Assembly: GCF_046098205.1 (NCBI RefSeq)
Contig: NZ_JBJURJ010000030.1
Coordinates: 1 to 59,562 of the forward strand
Origin: Paenibacillus_AR mesotrionivorans
GTDB taxonomy: Bacteria > Bacillota > Bacilli > Paenibacillales > NBRC-103111
Reading direction: 5' to 3'
Length of the DNA: 59,562 nt
Shown: positions 48,584 through 57,907 of the stretch, in pieces
Layout: the number at the start of each line of letters is the position of its first letter
Numbering within the stretch: the first letter of the stretch is position 1
Translations under genes and position numbers: made by a program
The notes under the pieces: model-generated
The model's database searches: none
Told to the model about the DNA's origin: nothing
Seen by the model: only the letters and a program-made list of their open reading frames with translations

Positions 48584-50239
48584 ATGAATGAGACAGTATT
48601 GGAGCGGCTGCGTGGCCTGTCCCTGGAGGTGCAGGCGGAAGCCACGGCGAAGGCCTCGGACAGGCAGGTGCTGGAGGAATGGCTGGAGTCCGGGGTCAAA
48701 TTCGCCGCCCTTGGCGGTCCTCTGGAGGAGGCGTATTACCGGGCGTTTCGCAAGCTATTTGATTGTATTGCACCGATGGTAGACGAGAAGCCGGTGCTTT
48801 TTGAAGGGGGAGGGTATTCCGGGTGCTGGATGGAGAGCACAGGCACCATCAACAGCGAGCTGCTGTCCCGTTTTTTGCCCTCTGTAGCCCGGGCAAGCTT
48901 CCTGCTGTTCGCCCGTTACCAAGAGGCTGACGGGCAGCTGCCTTACAAGGTGACGGCGACGGGACCGGCGTACCGGCAGATCCAGATGGTGACGCCCCTG
49001 GCCCGCAGTGTATGGAATCACGATGAGCTGAACGGGCGGGATGATGGCTTCCTGCGGATCATGTACCAGGCGATGGCACGGTATGACGAATGGCTTGCCG
49101 CATACCGGAATACCCGGGGGAGCGGCTGTGTGGAGGCCTTCTGCACCTTTGATACGGGGCATGACTTGTCCCCCCGCTTCTGGCATGTGCCGGATACCTG
49201 CCACCAGGATGATGCCAGGCAGGTAGACCCCGGTTCGCCGCTGGTGCCGTTCCTTGCGCCGGATCTGACGGCCAATGTGTACTGCCAGCGCCTCTATCTG
49301 GCGGAGATGGCCAAGAGGCTGGGGATGGAGCAGGAAGCGGCTTTATGGGAGAAGAAGGCCGGGGAGTCGCTGGCGGCCCTTTACCGCTGGTGCTTCGACG
49401 AGGCGGACAGGTTCTTCTATGACCGTGACTGTCAGGACCGGTTTGTCCGGATTCAGTCGGATGTGCTGCTGCGGGTTCTGGCCTGTGAAGTAGGGGACAG
49501 GGAATTCTTCGATGAAATGCTGGAGCGTTATCTGCTGAACACCCGTAAGTTTTTCGCCAAATATCCCCTTACCTCCATTGCTATGGACGATCCCCGCTTT
49601 GACCCCTTCTCCGGCTATAACAGCTGGGGGGGCACCTCCAATTTCCTGACCCTGATCCGGACGCCTCATGCCTTCAAGCATCACGGGCGGTTTGTGGAGC
49701 TAAACTGGATATTGAATCCTATTGTGTCCGCTCTGACCCGGATGGACCGGTTCCCCCAAACGCTGAGCCCCTGGACCGGGGAAGCGGGTTTTACGGAGAC
49801 CTATTCCCCCTCCATACTCTGCCTGCTGGATGCGGTGGAGCAATTGTACGGAATTATGCCCCGGCCGGACGGGGAGCTGTGGTTTAGCGCCTGTTTGCCC
49901 TATCCCCAGGATCACGGGCAGGCGGTTGCTTCGGAAACAGCCTACAGCCGGAGGGTGGATGGGATGCTGTACGAATGGACGGTGACGGCGAAGGGTGCCA
50001 CGGCCTGGAGAGGCGGTGAACCACTACTGAGCATCCCAGCGGGTACAAGGGCTGTGACTGACCGGCAGGGCCGGTTGAAGCGGGTAATCGGAATGAGTGT
50101 GCAGAAAGTGGAGGGAATTGTCCGCTACGGGGCGGCCGAGCTGCCGTTTGCAGTGGAAGGCAATGAGCAGCTGGAGCTGACAGAGGAAGGCTTCGTAAGT
50201 GTAGAGAAGCCGGGTATTGTATTTCCGGTTCACGGATAA
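48584..50239 (+). CDS. (Alpha/alpha)6-barrel glycoside hydrolase, family uncertain
   Basis: This 551-aa cytosolic protein looks like an (alpha/alpha)6 glycosidase of the GH-G/GH63-GH37 type. FDTGHDLSPRFWHVPDTC resembles the general-acid motif region (GxDxSPR) of these families. A distal NSWGGTSNFLTL...GEAGFTETYSPS matches their second catalytic segment. There is no signal peptide. Between an oligosaccharide importer and GH43/GH52 genes it would trim a side group or residue from imported xylan fragments. The linkage cannot be assigned, and I do not recognise a precise family. It starts 39 bp after the permease with GGGAGGGAAG upstream. Confidence 0.7.
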   Translation: MNETVLERLRGLSLEVQAEATAKASDRQVLEEWLESGVKFAALGGPLEEAYYRAFRKLFDCIAPMVDEKPVLFEGGGYSGCWMESTGTINSELLSRFLPSVARASFLLFARYQEADGQLPYKVTATGPAYRQIQMVTPLARSVWNHDELNGRDDGFLRIMYQAMARYDEWLAAYRNTRGSGCVEAFCTFDTGHDLSPRFWHVPDTCHQDDARQVDPGSPLVPFLAPDLTANVYCQRLYLAEMAKRLGMEQEAALWEKKAGESLAALYRWCFDEADRFFYDRDCQDRFVRIQSDVLLRVLACEVGDREFFDEMLERYLLNTRKFFAKYPLTSIAMDDPRFDPFSGYNSWGGTSNFLTLIRTPHAFKHHGRFVELNWILNPIVSALTRMDRFPQTLSPWTGEAGFTETYSPSILCLLDAVEQLYGIMPRPDGELWFSACLPYPQDHGQAVASETAYSRRVDGMLYEWTVTAKGATAWRGGEPLLSIPAGTRAVTDRQGRLKRVIGMSVQKVEGIVRYGAAELPFAVEGNEQLELTEEGFVSVEKPGIVFPVHG

Positions 50240-50260
50240 TTCATAGAGGAGGCTACGACG

Positions 50261-51160
50261 TTGATTTCCACTAAGGAGATTCAAATCCGCGACCCGTTTG
50301 TGGTGACGGCTCCGGCCGAGGGCCGCTACTATTTGTTCGGTAGCACGGATGCGAATATATGGGGGCCAGGCACAGGCTTTGACATGTATGTGGGGGAGAA
50401 TCTGGAAAGCTGGGAGGGACCTTTTCCCGTTTTCCGGCCGGAACCGGGATTTTTCGCGGAGCGGAATTTCTGGGCTCCTGAGGTGCATCTATACCGGGGG
50501 AGGTATTATATGCTGGCCACCTTCCGCCGCAGTGACAACAACCTGCTGGGCACGGCGGTGCTGGCCGGGGACAGTCTGGAGGGACCTTACCGGCTGCACA
50601 GCAACGGGCCTGTGACACCGGAGAGCTGGTGCTGCCTGGACGGCACGCTGTTTGTGGACGGGGAGGGGTTGCCCTGGATGGTGTTCTGCCATGAGTGGCA
50701 GCAGGTAACCGACGGGGAAATCTGTGCCGTCCGGTTGACGGAGGATCTGCAGGCTGCGGCGGGAGAGCCGGTTGTGCTGTTCCGGGCGTCCCAGGCGGGC
50801 TGGCCCACTCCCTTCCGCTCTGAGCGGTATCCCGGGCAGGACAATTATGTGACCGATGGTCCGTTTTTGTACCGCGCTGCGGACGGTGCGCTGCTGATGC
50901 TGTGGGCCAGCTTTATCGATAACACCTATGCGCTGGGTGTGTCCCGTTCCACCAACGGCAGTGTGCTGGGGCCCTGGGAGCACGAGGATGAAGCCCTGTT
51001 CAGGAGCGACGGCGGGCACGGCATGCTGTTCCGCACCCTGGACGGACGCCTGATGCTGACGGTTCATTCCCCCAACAAAACGCCTCATGAACGCGCCTTT
51101 TTCCTGGAGGTGGAGGAACGGGACGGCTGGCTGCGGCTGCTTGAGGGGAGGGGGGAATAG
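50261..51160 (+). CDS. GH43 family glycosidase (beta-xylosidase/arabinofuranosidase type), cytosolic
   Basis: This 299-aa five-bladed beta-propeller enzyme has the GH43 triad context: catalytic base Asp in IRDPFVV (residue ~11), a transition-state Asp in VTDGPFLY or LDGTLFVDG, and FWAPEVHLYRGRYYML typical of blade 2. There is no signal peptide, so it acts on imported oligosaccharides. The start is TTG 50261, 8 nt after GAGGAGG. It ends 2 bp before GH52, so the two are coupled. Arabinosidase versus xylosidase is undecided; debranching before GH52 is the natural division of labour. Confidence 0.88.
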   Translation: MISTKEIQIRDPFVVTAPAEGRYYLFGSTDANIWGPGTGFDMYVGENLESWEGPFPVFRPEPGFFAERNFWAPEVHLYRGRYYMLATFRRSDNNLLGTAVLAGDSLEGPYRLHSNGPVTPESWCCLDGTLFVDGEGLPWMVFCHEWQQVTDGEICAVRLTEDLQAAAGEPVVLFRASQAGWPTPFRSERYPGQDNYVTDGPFLYRAADGALLMLWASFIDNTYALGVSRSTNGSVLGPWEHEDEALFRSDGGHGMLFRTLDGRLMLTVHSPNKTPHERAFFLEVEERDGWLRLLEGRGE

Positions 51161-51162
51161 AG

Positions 51163-53271
51163 ATGCCTGACAATATGTTTTTTAATGCCCACCATTCCCC
51201 GGTTGGCGCCTTCGCCAGCTTCACCCTGGGTTTCCCCGGGAACGGAGGCGGCTTGGAGCAGGAGCTGGGCCGTTCTCCCCTGCAAAATGTGTTTATCGGG
51301 CTGGAATCGGCGGAGAAGCCGGGCCTTTATGATGTGCTGCCCTTCTTCAAGCCGCGGGAGGATGACAGCAAACGTTATGATGTGGAGCAGGCCCAGAAGC
51401 GGCCGCAGAAGCCGCAATTGCTGTTTTCCTTTGCCAAGGAGGCGGTGGAGCGGGACTTCCGGCTGTCCACGGATACGTGGCGGGCGGGGGATTTGACGTT
51501 TACGGTGTATACGCAAGCCGAGCCGGTCCCGGAGCCTGGGGAGGGCTCGGAGGAGGAGCTGAAGCGGGTGATTATGCCCGCCGTGCTGGCGGAGCTGACC
51601 GTGGACAACACCCGGGGAAGCACGGCCCGCCGGGCGTTCTTCGGCTATCAGGGCAGCGATCCCTACACCTCCATGCGGCGGCTGGAGGATGTCTGTCCGG
51701 GGCTGGCGGGCGTCGGGCAAGGGCGGACAACCGCTATCGTGTCGGATAACCCGGAGGTGCAGGCTGCGCTGCATTTCAGCATGGAGAGCATTCTGTCCGC
51801 CCCGCACCGGGAAAACTGGGGCTTCGGCCTTGGCCCGGTGGGCGCGTTGGTGGCGGAGGTGCCGGCAGGGGAAAGCCGGACGTATCGCTTTGCGGTGTGC
51901 TTTTATCATGGGGGGACGGTGACGGCCGGGCTGGACGCTTCCTATTACTACACCCGGTTCTTCCGGAGCATCGAGGAAGTGGGGATGTATGCGCTGGGGC
52001 AGTTTGACCAAGTGGCCCGTCTCGCAGCGGAATCCAACCGGATGCTGGAGAAAGCGGACTTGTCGGAGGACCAGCGGTTTATGATGGCCCACAGCATCCG
52101 CAGTTATTACGGCAACACGCAGCTGCTTGATACGGCAGACGGTCCCTTCTGGGTGGTGAATGAGGGCGAATACCGGATGATGAACACCTTCGACCTGACG
52201 GTGGACCAGCTGTATTATGAACTGCGGATGAATCCGTGGACGGTCCGCAATGAGCTGGACATGTTCGTGAGCCGTTACAGCTACCGGGATAGGGTCCAGT
52301 TTCCCGGCGATGACACCGAGTATCCGGGGGGCCTGAGCTTTACCCATGACATGGGGGTAGCCAACACCCTGTCCCGTCCCGGTTATTCCGCCTATGAGCT
52401 GTTCGGGCACAGCGGCTGCTTCTCCCACATGACCCATGAGCAGCTGGTTAACTGGATTCTGTGCGCGTCGGTGTATGTGGTCCGCACCGGGGACCGGGAG
52501 TGGTTCGGGAAGTATGTGCAGGTATTCCGGGATTGTCTGGTGAGTCTGCTGAACCGGGACCATCCGGACCCGGCTGCGCGCAACGGGCTGATGGGGCTGG
52601 ACAGCAGCCGGGTGATGGGTAAGGCAGAGATTACCACCTACGACTCTCTGGACGTTTCCCTGGGGCAGGCGCGGAACAATATCTATCTGGCGGGCAAATG
52701 CTGGGCTGCGTATCTGGCGCTGGAGAAGCTGTTGGGTGAAGCGGGGGATGAGGGCTTGGCAGCGCAGGCCGGAGAGCAGGCGGAGCGCTGTGCCCGGACC
52801 TTGACCGGACATCTTCGGGCGGACGGCTTTATCCCGGCGGTGCTGGGTGAGGGCAATGAATCGCGGATTATTCCTGCTATTGAAGGGCTGATCTTCCCCT
52901 ATTACATGGGGCTGACGGAGGCGTTGAACCCTGACGGCCGCTTCGGGGGTTACATCCGGGCCTTGGACACGCATCTGACCACGGTGCTGACGGAGGGGGT
53001 CTGCCTCTTCCCCGATGGCGGCTGGAAGCTGTCCTCCACCAGCAACAACTCCTGGCTGAGCAAAATCTACCTCTGCCAGTTCATCGCCCGGCGGATTCTC
53101 GGCAGGGAGTGGGGGGAGCAGGGCGCAAGGGCGGACGCCGCCCACGCCGCGTGGCTCACCCATGAACAGCTGTCCGTGTGGAGCTGGAGCGACCAGATCA
53201 TCGCCGGCGAAATCGCGGGCAGCAAGTATTACCCGCGGGGCGTTACCAGCATCCTCTGGCTGGAGGAGTGA
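51163..53271 (+). CDS. xynB: GH52 beta-xylosidase
   Basis: This 702-aa intracellular enzyme releases xylose from the non-reducing end of xylo-oligosaccharides. It follows the Geobacillus GH52 enzyme nearly end to end: FFNAHHSPVGAFASFTLGF at the start, nucleophile Glu334 in VVNEGEYRMMN, acid/base Asp494 in TTYDSLDVSLGQARNN, and SKYYPRGVTSILWLEE at the end. Numbering differs by one from the Geobacillus protein (335/495). It closes the operon and is the gene that fixes the locus substrate as xylan-derived. A 692-codon ORF on the opposite strand is a codon-bias shadow. Confidence 0.96.
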   Translation: MPDNMFFNAHHSPVGAFASFTLGFPGNGGGLEQELGRSPLQNVFIGLESAEKPGLYDVLPFFKPREDDSKRYDVEQAQKRPQKPQLLFSFAKEAVERDFRLSTDTWRAGDLTFTVYTQAEPVPEPGEGSEEELKRVIMPAVLAELTVDNTRGSTARRAFFGYQGSDPYTSMRRLEDVCPGLAGVGQGRTTAIVSDNPEVQAALHFSMESILSAPHRENWGFGLGPVGALVAEVPAGESRTYRFAVCFYHGGTVTAGLDASYYYTRFFRSIEEVGMYALGQFDQVARLAAESNRMLEKADLSEDQRFMMAHSIRSYYGNTQLLDTADGPFWVVNEGEYRMMNTFDLTVDQLYYELRMNPWTVRNELDMFVSRYSYRDRVQFPGDDTEYPGGLSFTHDMGVANTLSRPGYSAYELFGHSGCFSHMTHEQLVNWILCASVYVVRTGDREWFGKYVQVFRDCLVSLLNRDHPDPAARNGLMGLDSSRVMGKAEITTYDSLDVSLGQARNNIYLAGKCWAAYLALEKLLGEAGDEGLAAQAGEQAERCARTLTGHLRADGFIPAVLGEGNESRIIPAIEGLIFPYYMGLTEALNPDGRFGGYIRALDTHLTTVLTEGVCLFPDGGWKLSSTSNNSWLSKIYLCQFIARRILGREWGEQGARADAAHAAWLTHEQLSVWSWSDQIIAGEIAGSKYYPRGVTSILWLEE

Positions 53272-53684
53272 GGGAGCAACCGGGGGAGGCGGACGGCGGG
53301 AAGTGGCGGGAAATCGATAGTTAGTTGGTGGATGAACGTAACGGGAGCGCGCGCCAACTATATGGTGTAAAGGAGTAACCTAGGGTGGGGCTGAGGCAGG
53401 AGTAACCTTGGTTTGTTGAAGGCTGAGGCAGGAGTGTCCGCGTAGGGAGGCGCGCTAACGGACTGAGGATGCGCTATTTCGAGTAAATTGCTCTATTTTG
53501 AAATTTCGCGGACTCAGGAGACGCTATTGCCCGATTGGGTGCTCAAAGGCTGCTTTTACCCCCATTAGCGGATCGTGTGTCCGTAAGGTGGCCCCAAAGC
53601 CGATAATGGACCCAATAGGGGCTCCTGAGCGTTAAGCACCCCGCATCAAGGCTCCCGCTCCCCGCATCAAGGCTCCCAAACGCA
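53272..53684. repeat. Gene-free stretch with repeat remnants
   Basis: Two GCTGAGGCAGGAGT copies (near 53391 and 53426), TAACGGACT/AGCGGAT words (53455-53620) and a 19-bp duplication CCCCGCATCAAGGCTCCC (near 53640 and 53660) fill the region. I see no gene. Confidence 0.6.
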
Positions 53685-53722
53685 AAAACAAGCGCCTCCC
53701 CTACTCGGGGAGACGCTTGTTT
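53685..53722 (-). terminator. Bidirectional-looking hairpin downstream of the APH gene
   Basis: AAACAAGCG-CTCCCC pairs with GGGGAG-CGCTTGTTT around a short loop. On the minus strand an A/T stretch follows. It lies ~110 bp past the APH stop. GTTTGGCGTAGAT-AGGAAGA repeats three times just beside it (53718-53790). Confidence 0.6.
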
Positions 53723-53830
53723 GGCGTAGATGCAGGAAGACCCTTGTTCGGCGTAGATCAGGAAGACGTTTGTTCGGCGTAGAGACCACAATCATCATTA
53801 TGCTGCTGCACCTCGCTGCACCTACGCCAG

Positions 53831-54730
53831 TCAGAGCTCCCCCAAATACCATGTGGGCACCGGATTGTCCATGTTGTCAAACCAGGCCAGCACCTGCCCC
53901 GCCTGCTGGAGCATCACCGCCACCTCCTCCTCCCCGAAGGGCATAGCCCAGGGGATGGAGGATACCGCATTGGTCGCAATGTAGAATGCCAGCAGCCGGA
54001 AGAACAGCTCCGGGGGTCTGCCGCCGAAATAGCCGTTCAGCTGCCCCGTGGCAAAATGCGGGCTGACCGCCGCACACCACACGATCCGGTTGAACTCCTC
54101 CCACGGATCGCCGAAATCGCAGCGGTCAAAGTCAATAATGGAGAGCTCCTTTTCCCGGGAAATGACCATATTGCCCACATGATAGTCGCCATGCTGATAA
54201 CATTGGGGGCGGTTGGCCAGGAGATGCAAATTCTCCTCCAGATAGCCAATGATCCGCTCATCCCTGTCGAACCGGATGCCGCAGGCCTGATACTTTTCTA
54301 TTTTGCTCCTGGCTTTTCTGCCGAACCGCTGCTCCCAGTCCTCCAGCTCAGGCGGAGCCGGAAGGGAATGAATCGTCCTTACGAACTGCCCCGATTGCCA
54401 GCCCAGCGCATACTGCTCCGCTTCCGTCAGGCCCGGCAGCACGGCCTCCGCATCCTCCCCCTCACACCAGGAAAAGAGGGAATACACGCTCTGCCCGTCC
54501 TCACATCGTCCGAATTCCACCGGCTGCGGCATCGGCACGCCCAATGCGGCGGTTTTGCGCATCATATCGAATTCCCGTTCTCTGCGGGAACCCGCCGATG
54601 CATTGGCTACTCGCAGAAGGAACATGGCACCGTCCGCTGTTTCGGCCACATATTTTTTGTCGCTGGAAAACCCCTTCTGAAGCGGCTCCATTTTCACAAA
54701 GCGCCCTCCAAAACCTCTAAGCTCCTCCAT
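53831..54730 (-). CDS. Aminoglycoside-phosphotransferase-fold kinase
   Basis: The 299-aa protein has the APH/choline-kinase fold: nucleotide loop GFSSDKKYVAETADGAMFLLRVA (~20-42), the Brenner motif CYQHGDYHVGN (catalytic Asp near 185) and the metal motif IDFDRCDFGDP (~203). It transfers phosphate from ATP to a small hydroxylated compound. Members include resistance enzymes but also many metabolic kinases, so resistance should not be assumed. It is divergent from a WYL regulator, which may control it. Confidence 0.88.
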   Translation of the reverse strand: MEELRGFGGRFVKMEPLQKGFSSDKKYVAETADGAMFLLRVANASAGSRREREFDMMRKTAALGVPMPQPVEFGRCEDGQSVYSLFSWCEGEDAEAVLPGLTEAEQYALGWQSGQFVRTIHSLPAPPELEDWEQRFGRKARSKIEKYQACGIRFDRDERIIGYLEENLHLLANRPQCYQHGDYHVGNMVISREKELSIIDFDRCDFGDPWEEFNRIVWCAAVSPHFATGQLNGYFGGRPPELFFRLLAFYIATNAVSSIPWAMPFGEEEVAVMLQQAGQVLAWFDNMDNPVPTWYLGEL

Positions 54731-54877
54731 CCGTCACGCCTCCTTATGCTGTAAAAAGTATGTTTATGGCATCACTCCGGACAATCAGTTTGCTGATTAT
54801 ACCATATTGCGCAACCGGGAGATGAGAGTATACTTTTTTTATAGCGAAATTAGCGGTAAGGAGGCTGGAAAAAAAGC

Positions 54878-55810
54878 ATGAGCAACTGGCACCGGGTGAT
54901 CTGGATCGACGGAAGGCTCCGAACGGAGGCCTATCCCAATTGTCAGGCCATTGCCGAGGAGTTCGGCATCTCCCTCCGGCAGGCGGCTCGGGATGTGGAG
55001 TATCTCCGGGATTCCCTGGGGGCGCCCGTGGAATACTGCCGCAAAAACAAAGGCTACCATTATACCGAGGCTACCTTCGCCCTGCCTGCCATGCTGCTGA
55101 CGGCCTCCCAAGCGCGGAATCTCTCGTACTTATCCTACCGGTACGAAAAAACCGGCGACCCCGAGTCCCTGGGCATGGCGGAGCTGTTCCAGAAGCTGGC
55201 GGTGGGTGAGCTCCGGAAGGGGGAGGTCACCGAGGAAACCGGGGGATTTTTGGACAAGCATATTCCTGTACATACGATTCAAGCTATGGAAACGGAGAAA
55301 TTCGAGCTGCTGGCCCGGGCGATCCGTCTACAGATTAAGGTACGGCTGGATGTCCGGGAGCAGGGGGAGCTCAGGAGACTGGAACATTTTGCGCCGATGC
55401 AGCTGTTTCCGTATGATTCCGAAAATTGTCTGCTGGGCTTCGACGAAGCGGCCGGTATGATCCGGCTGATGTTCCTCCGGTCTGTGGCCAACGTGTCCCT
55501 GCGCGGTGAGCGGTACGCCATTTCCCCTTTGGTTGCAGCGGGCGAGGTTGTGCCTGTAGCGGTGGAGGAGCCTTATTCGGCCATCCTTTATATGGCTGTG
55601 CCGGAGTATTTGCCCTTGCTGCGGCACCGGTATGAACAGCTGGAGGGGCGGCGCTACCGGGTGTTTTTCCGGGATGCGGAGAGTCTGGGTTCGGTGCTGC
55701 TGGGCTGCGCCTGCGAATACCGGATCGAACGGCCCGGGTGGCTGCGCAATATGATGCAGAACCGGCTTCGGCATATGCAGGCTTCTTTTGAGGGGAATGT
55801 GCTTCCCTAA
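54878..55810 (+). CDS. HTH-WYL domain transcriptional regulator
   Basis: The 310-aa regulator has an N-terminal winged helix (~1-62: NCQAIAEEFGISLRQAARDVEYLRDSLGAPVEY) and a C-terminal WYL-type region (~130-300), with weak conservation of the W-Y-L triplet itself. WYL proteins sense nucleic-acid or small ligands and regulate neighbouring genes. It is divergent from the APH gene with a 147-bp gap. GTAAGGAGG precedes the ATG. Confidence 0.85.
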   Translation: MSNWHRVIWIDGRLRTEAYPNCQAIAEEFGISLRQAARDVEYLRDSLGAPVEYCRKNKGYHYTEATFALPAMLLTASQARNLSYLSYRYEKTGDPESLGMAELFQKLAVGELRKGEVTEETGGFLDKHIPVHTIQAMETEKFELLARAIRLQIKVRLDVREQGELRRLEHFAPMQLFPYDSENCLLGFDEAAGMIRLMFLRSVANVSLRGERYAISPLVAAGEVVPVAVEEPYSAILYMAVPEYLPLLRHRYEQLEGRRYRVFFRDAESLGSVLLGCACEYRIERPGWLRNMMQNRLRHMQASFEGNVLP

Positions 55811-55905
55811 AAAAAAGGACAGCAAAATTACGATGACATTATATGGCAGAGTGGCGTGTTAGGATGGGGTTGTCGGACCGATCCCATTAGAAGGAGCGTG
55901 TGCTT

Positions 55906-57126
55906 GTGAGCGTTGTGCTGAACCGGTTGAAGTACAGGAATTTTTGGGTGACCCGTCTGGGGGCGCTGAAGGCGTGTATGGAGTTTTTGGGCAAAACGGA
56001 TTCGGATGCGTGGCTGTTCGGAGCCACTGGACATGCCTTTGTCCTGAATGTGGCGCCGGACGGCTGCAGCTCCGGGCCTACCGCATGGAACTGCGATATG
56101 ATCACCAATCTGGCCCATAATCTGGGGGTCAGCGTCAATGCGGTGAACAGCTGGAGAACGGAGCATGATTTTGCCCTCAAGCAAAAAATCGCTTGGGAAA
56201 ACACCAAACGGGCCCTGGACAAGGGACTGCCCTGCTACGGCTGGGAGCTTGGTATTCCGGAGTTTTACACCATTTGCGGCTATAACGACCACGGTTATTT
56301 GTATAAAGGCATCGGCACCCCCACGCTGCAGTTTACGGCGGATATGGGCGTATGGGAGGAAATTGTCCGGGAGGAGGACGGCCCGCTATTGCGTGAGGCC
56401 TTCGCCGCACAAGGGATCACGCTTGACGGAGGTGTTAGCTTCGCACCCGGCGGCTACGGGGACATTGTGATCCGCTGCCAAGGGGTGGAGGGGGAGTTCT
56501 GTGCGTTTCCCATGAACGGTCGGGTGCAAATCCATGACGACTATTCCCGCCACAGCGAAGGGTATAAGCCGTGGGAGGAACTGGGGAATACCTCCGTAGG
56601 CTGGCTTCATGCGGGTTGGCTGGAGGCAGGAGCGGCGTCCAATGATTTTACTACTGTGCTCGAGGCGTTGGAGTTTGCAGTGGAGTTCGCCGGCAATCCC
56701 TCCAAGTGGGTAATGCCCGGCTACAAATCCGGCTTGCCCGGTTATGACAATTGGCTTCATGCCGTGGAGCATGCGCCGGAGGAGGTTGACCCCGAAGGTT
56801 TGGCCTACAACGGAGAAGTGTGGGCGGAATGCCGCCGTTATGCGGGAGCGTTCCTGGATGAGGCGGCGGACCGGATCGGCGGTGCTGCGGGAGTGCTGCT
56901 GCGTGAGGCAGCGGGGCCATATAAGGAGGCTGCTGGCGAACTGGTCCGGTACCGGAACCTGATGCCGTTTTTTGGCCGGAAGCCAGGAATGCCGACAGAG
57001 CTCCGCCGGGAGCTGACGGATGCGCTGGTGAACGCACGGAAGGCGGAGGAAGCAGGGCTGAACGCATTGAAAAAAGCGTATCTCGCCATGGAAATGGCTG
57101 TTTCTGAAGGTTCGAGGCTTCCATAG
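55906..57126 (+). CDS. Uncharacterised protein, possible papain-like fold
   Basis: This 406-aa cytosolic protein is not assigned to a family. Features include GPTAWNCDMITNLAHNLGV early, CYGWELGIPEFYTICGYNDHGYLYKG near 120-145 and an acidic helical C-terminus rich in Glu/Ala. The spaced Cys, His and Asp residues recall C39/BtrH-type cysteine-peptidase folds, but no active site is proven. GTG 55906 is 9 nt from AAGGAG; the GTG at 55900 is only 3 nt away. It is 52 bp ahead of the DinB-like gene. Confidence 0.65.
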   Translation: MSVVLNRLKYRNFWVTRLGALKACMEFLGKTDSDAWLFGATGHAFVLNVAPDGCSSGPTAWNCDMITNLAHNLGVSVNAVNSWRTEHDFALKQKIAWENTKRALDKGLPCYGWELGIPEFYTICGYNDHGYLYKGIGTPTLQFTADMGVWEEIVREEDGPLLREAFAAQGITLDGGVSFAPGGYGDIVIRCQGVEGEFCAFPMNGRVQIHDDYSRHSEGYKPWEELGNTSVGWLHAGWLEAGAASNDFTTVLEALEFAVEFAGNPSKWVMPGYKSGLPGYDNWLHAVEHAPEEVDPEGLAYNGEVWAECRRYAGAFLDEAADRIGGAAGVLLREAAGPYKEAAGELVRYRNLMPFFGRKPGMPTELRRELTDALVNARKAEEAGLNALKKAYLAMEMAVSEGSRLP

Positions 57127-57178
57127 CATCATCCGGCCTGCGGCTTGAACCATGTTGTTTCAAAGTAGGGGGGTACAG

Positions 57179-57907
57179 GTGGAGTTGGTGCAGCGCAAGG
57201 AGTGGAACCGGCAGCATAAAGATTTGAATGAAATCATCGGTAAACTCGGGGAGCATAGCCGGGCGGTGGAGCAGTTTCTGGCTCTGCATGAATGGCTGTA
57301 TCCGGAGGAAATGAGCGGCTGCGGGTTCCTCACCTATGAGGATGGGGTGCTGGAGGGTTTGGAGGAGCGGACCTTCCGTGCTTATCCCGCCCCAACTCCC
57401 GATACGGAGAATTCCATCGCCTGGCATCTCTGGCATCTTACCCGGGTGGAGGATATGACTATGAACCTTCTGGTTGCCGGCGGGCGGCAGGTGCTTTATG
57501 AAGGGAGCTGGCCGGAGAGGTTGGGCATTTCTTTTGAACACAGCGGCAACGCTATGGGAAAAAAGGAAATAGCGGAGCTCAGCGCCGGAATCCGCAGGGA
57601 GGAGCTGCGGGCCTACCGGATTGCCGTAGGCAGGCAAACCAGGCGGATTATTGCCTCGCTGGAGCCCGGCGCCTTCCGGGAGAAGGTCTGGCCGGAGCGG
57701 ATTGAGCGGTTGTTCGATGAAGGAGCTGTTCTTCCGGAAGCCCGGTGGATTGCCGATTATTGGGCCAAAAAGACGCTGGGTGGCCTTGTGCTGATGCCTG
57801 CCACCCGGCATCATCTGGTGCACTTGAACCGGTGCGCCCAGATTAAGCAGAGGCTTCAAGGCGGGCGTGGAAAAGGGGGGATATTATGCGGATGGACAGG
57901 CTGTTGA
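57179..57907 (+). CDS. DinB-like four-helix-bundle protein
   Basis: This 242-aa protein has two His-rich helices, SIAWHLWHLTRVED and ATRHHLVHLN, spaced as in DinB/DfsB metal-binding bundles. Such proteins are often thiol-dependent transferases or S-transferase-like. GTG 57179 is just after AGGGGGG and is preferred to ATG 57152. Its last 22 bp overlap the start of the next regulator gene, so the two are translationally coupled. Confidence 0.72.
   Translation: MELVQRKEWNRQHKDLNEIIGKLGEHSRAVEQFLALHEWLYPEEMSGCGFLTYEDGVLEGLEERTFRAYPAPTPDTENSIAWHLWHLTRVEDMTMNLLVAGGRQVLYEGSWPERLGISFEHSGNAMGKKEIAELSAGIRREELRAYRIAVGRQTRRIIASLEPGAFREKVWPERIERLFDEGAVLPEARWIADYWAKKTLGGLVLMPATRHHLVHLNRCAQIKQRLQGGRGKGGILCGWTGC

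Noticed and set aside
51085..53163. 692-codon ORF antisense to the GH52 gene
   Set aside because: GH52 on the + strand is certain by motifs; the antisense frame is open because of GC-rich third positions and has no domain sense.
53831..54730. Antibiotic-resistance aminoglycoside kinase
   Set aside because: Only the general APH fold is visible; no subclass signature of known resistance enzymes and no mobile context.
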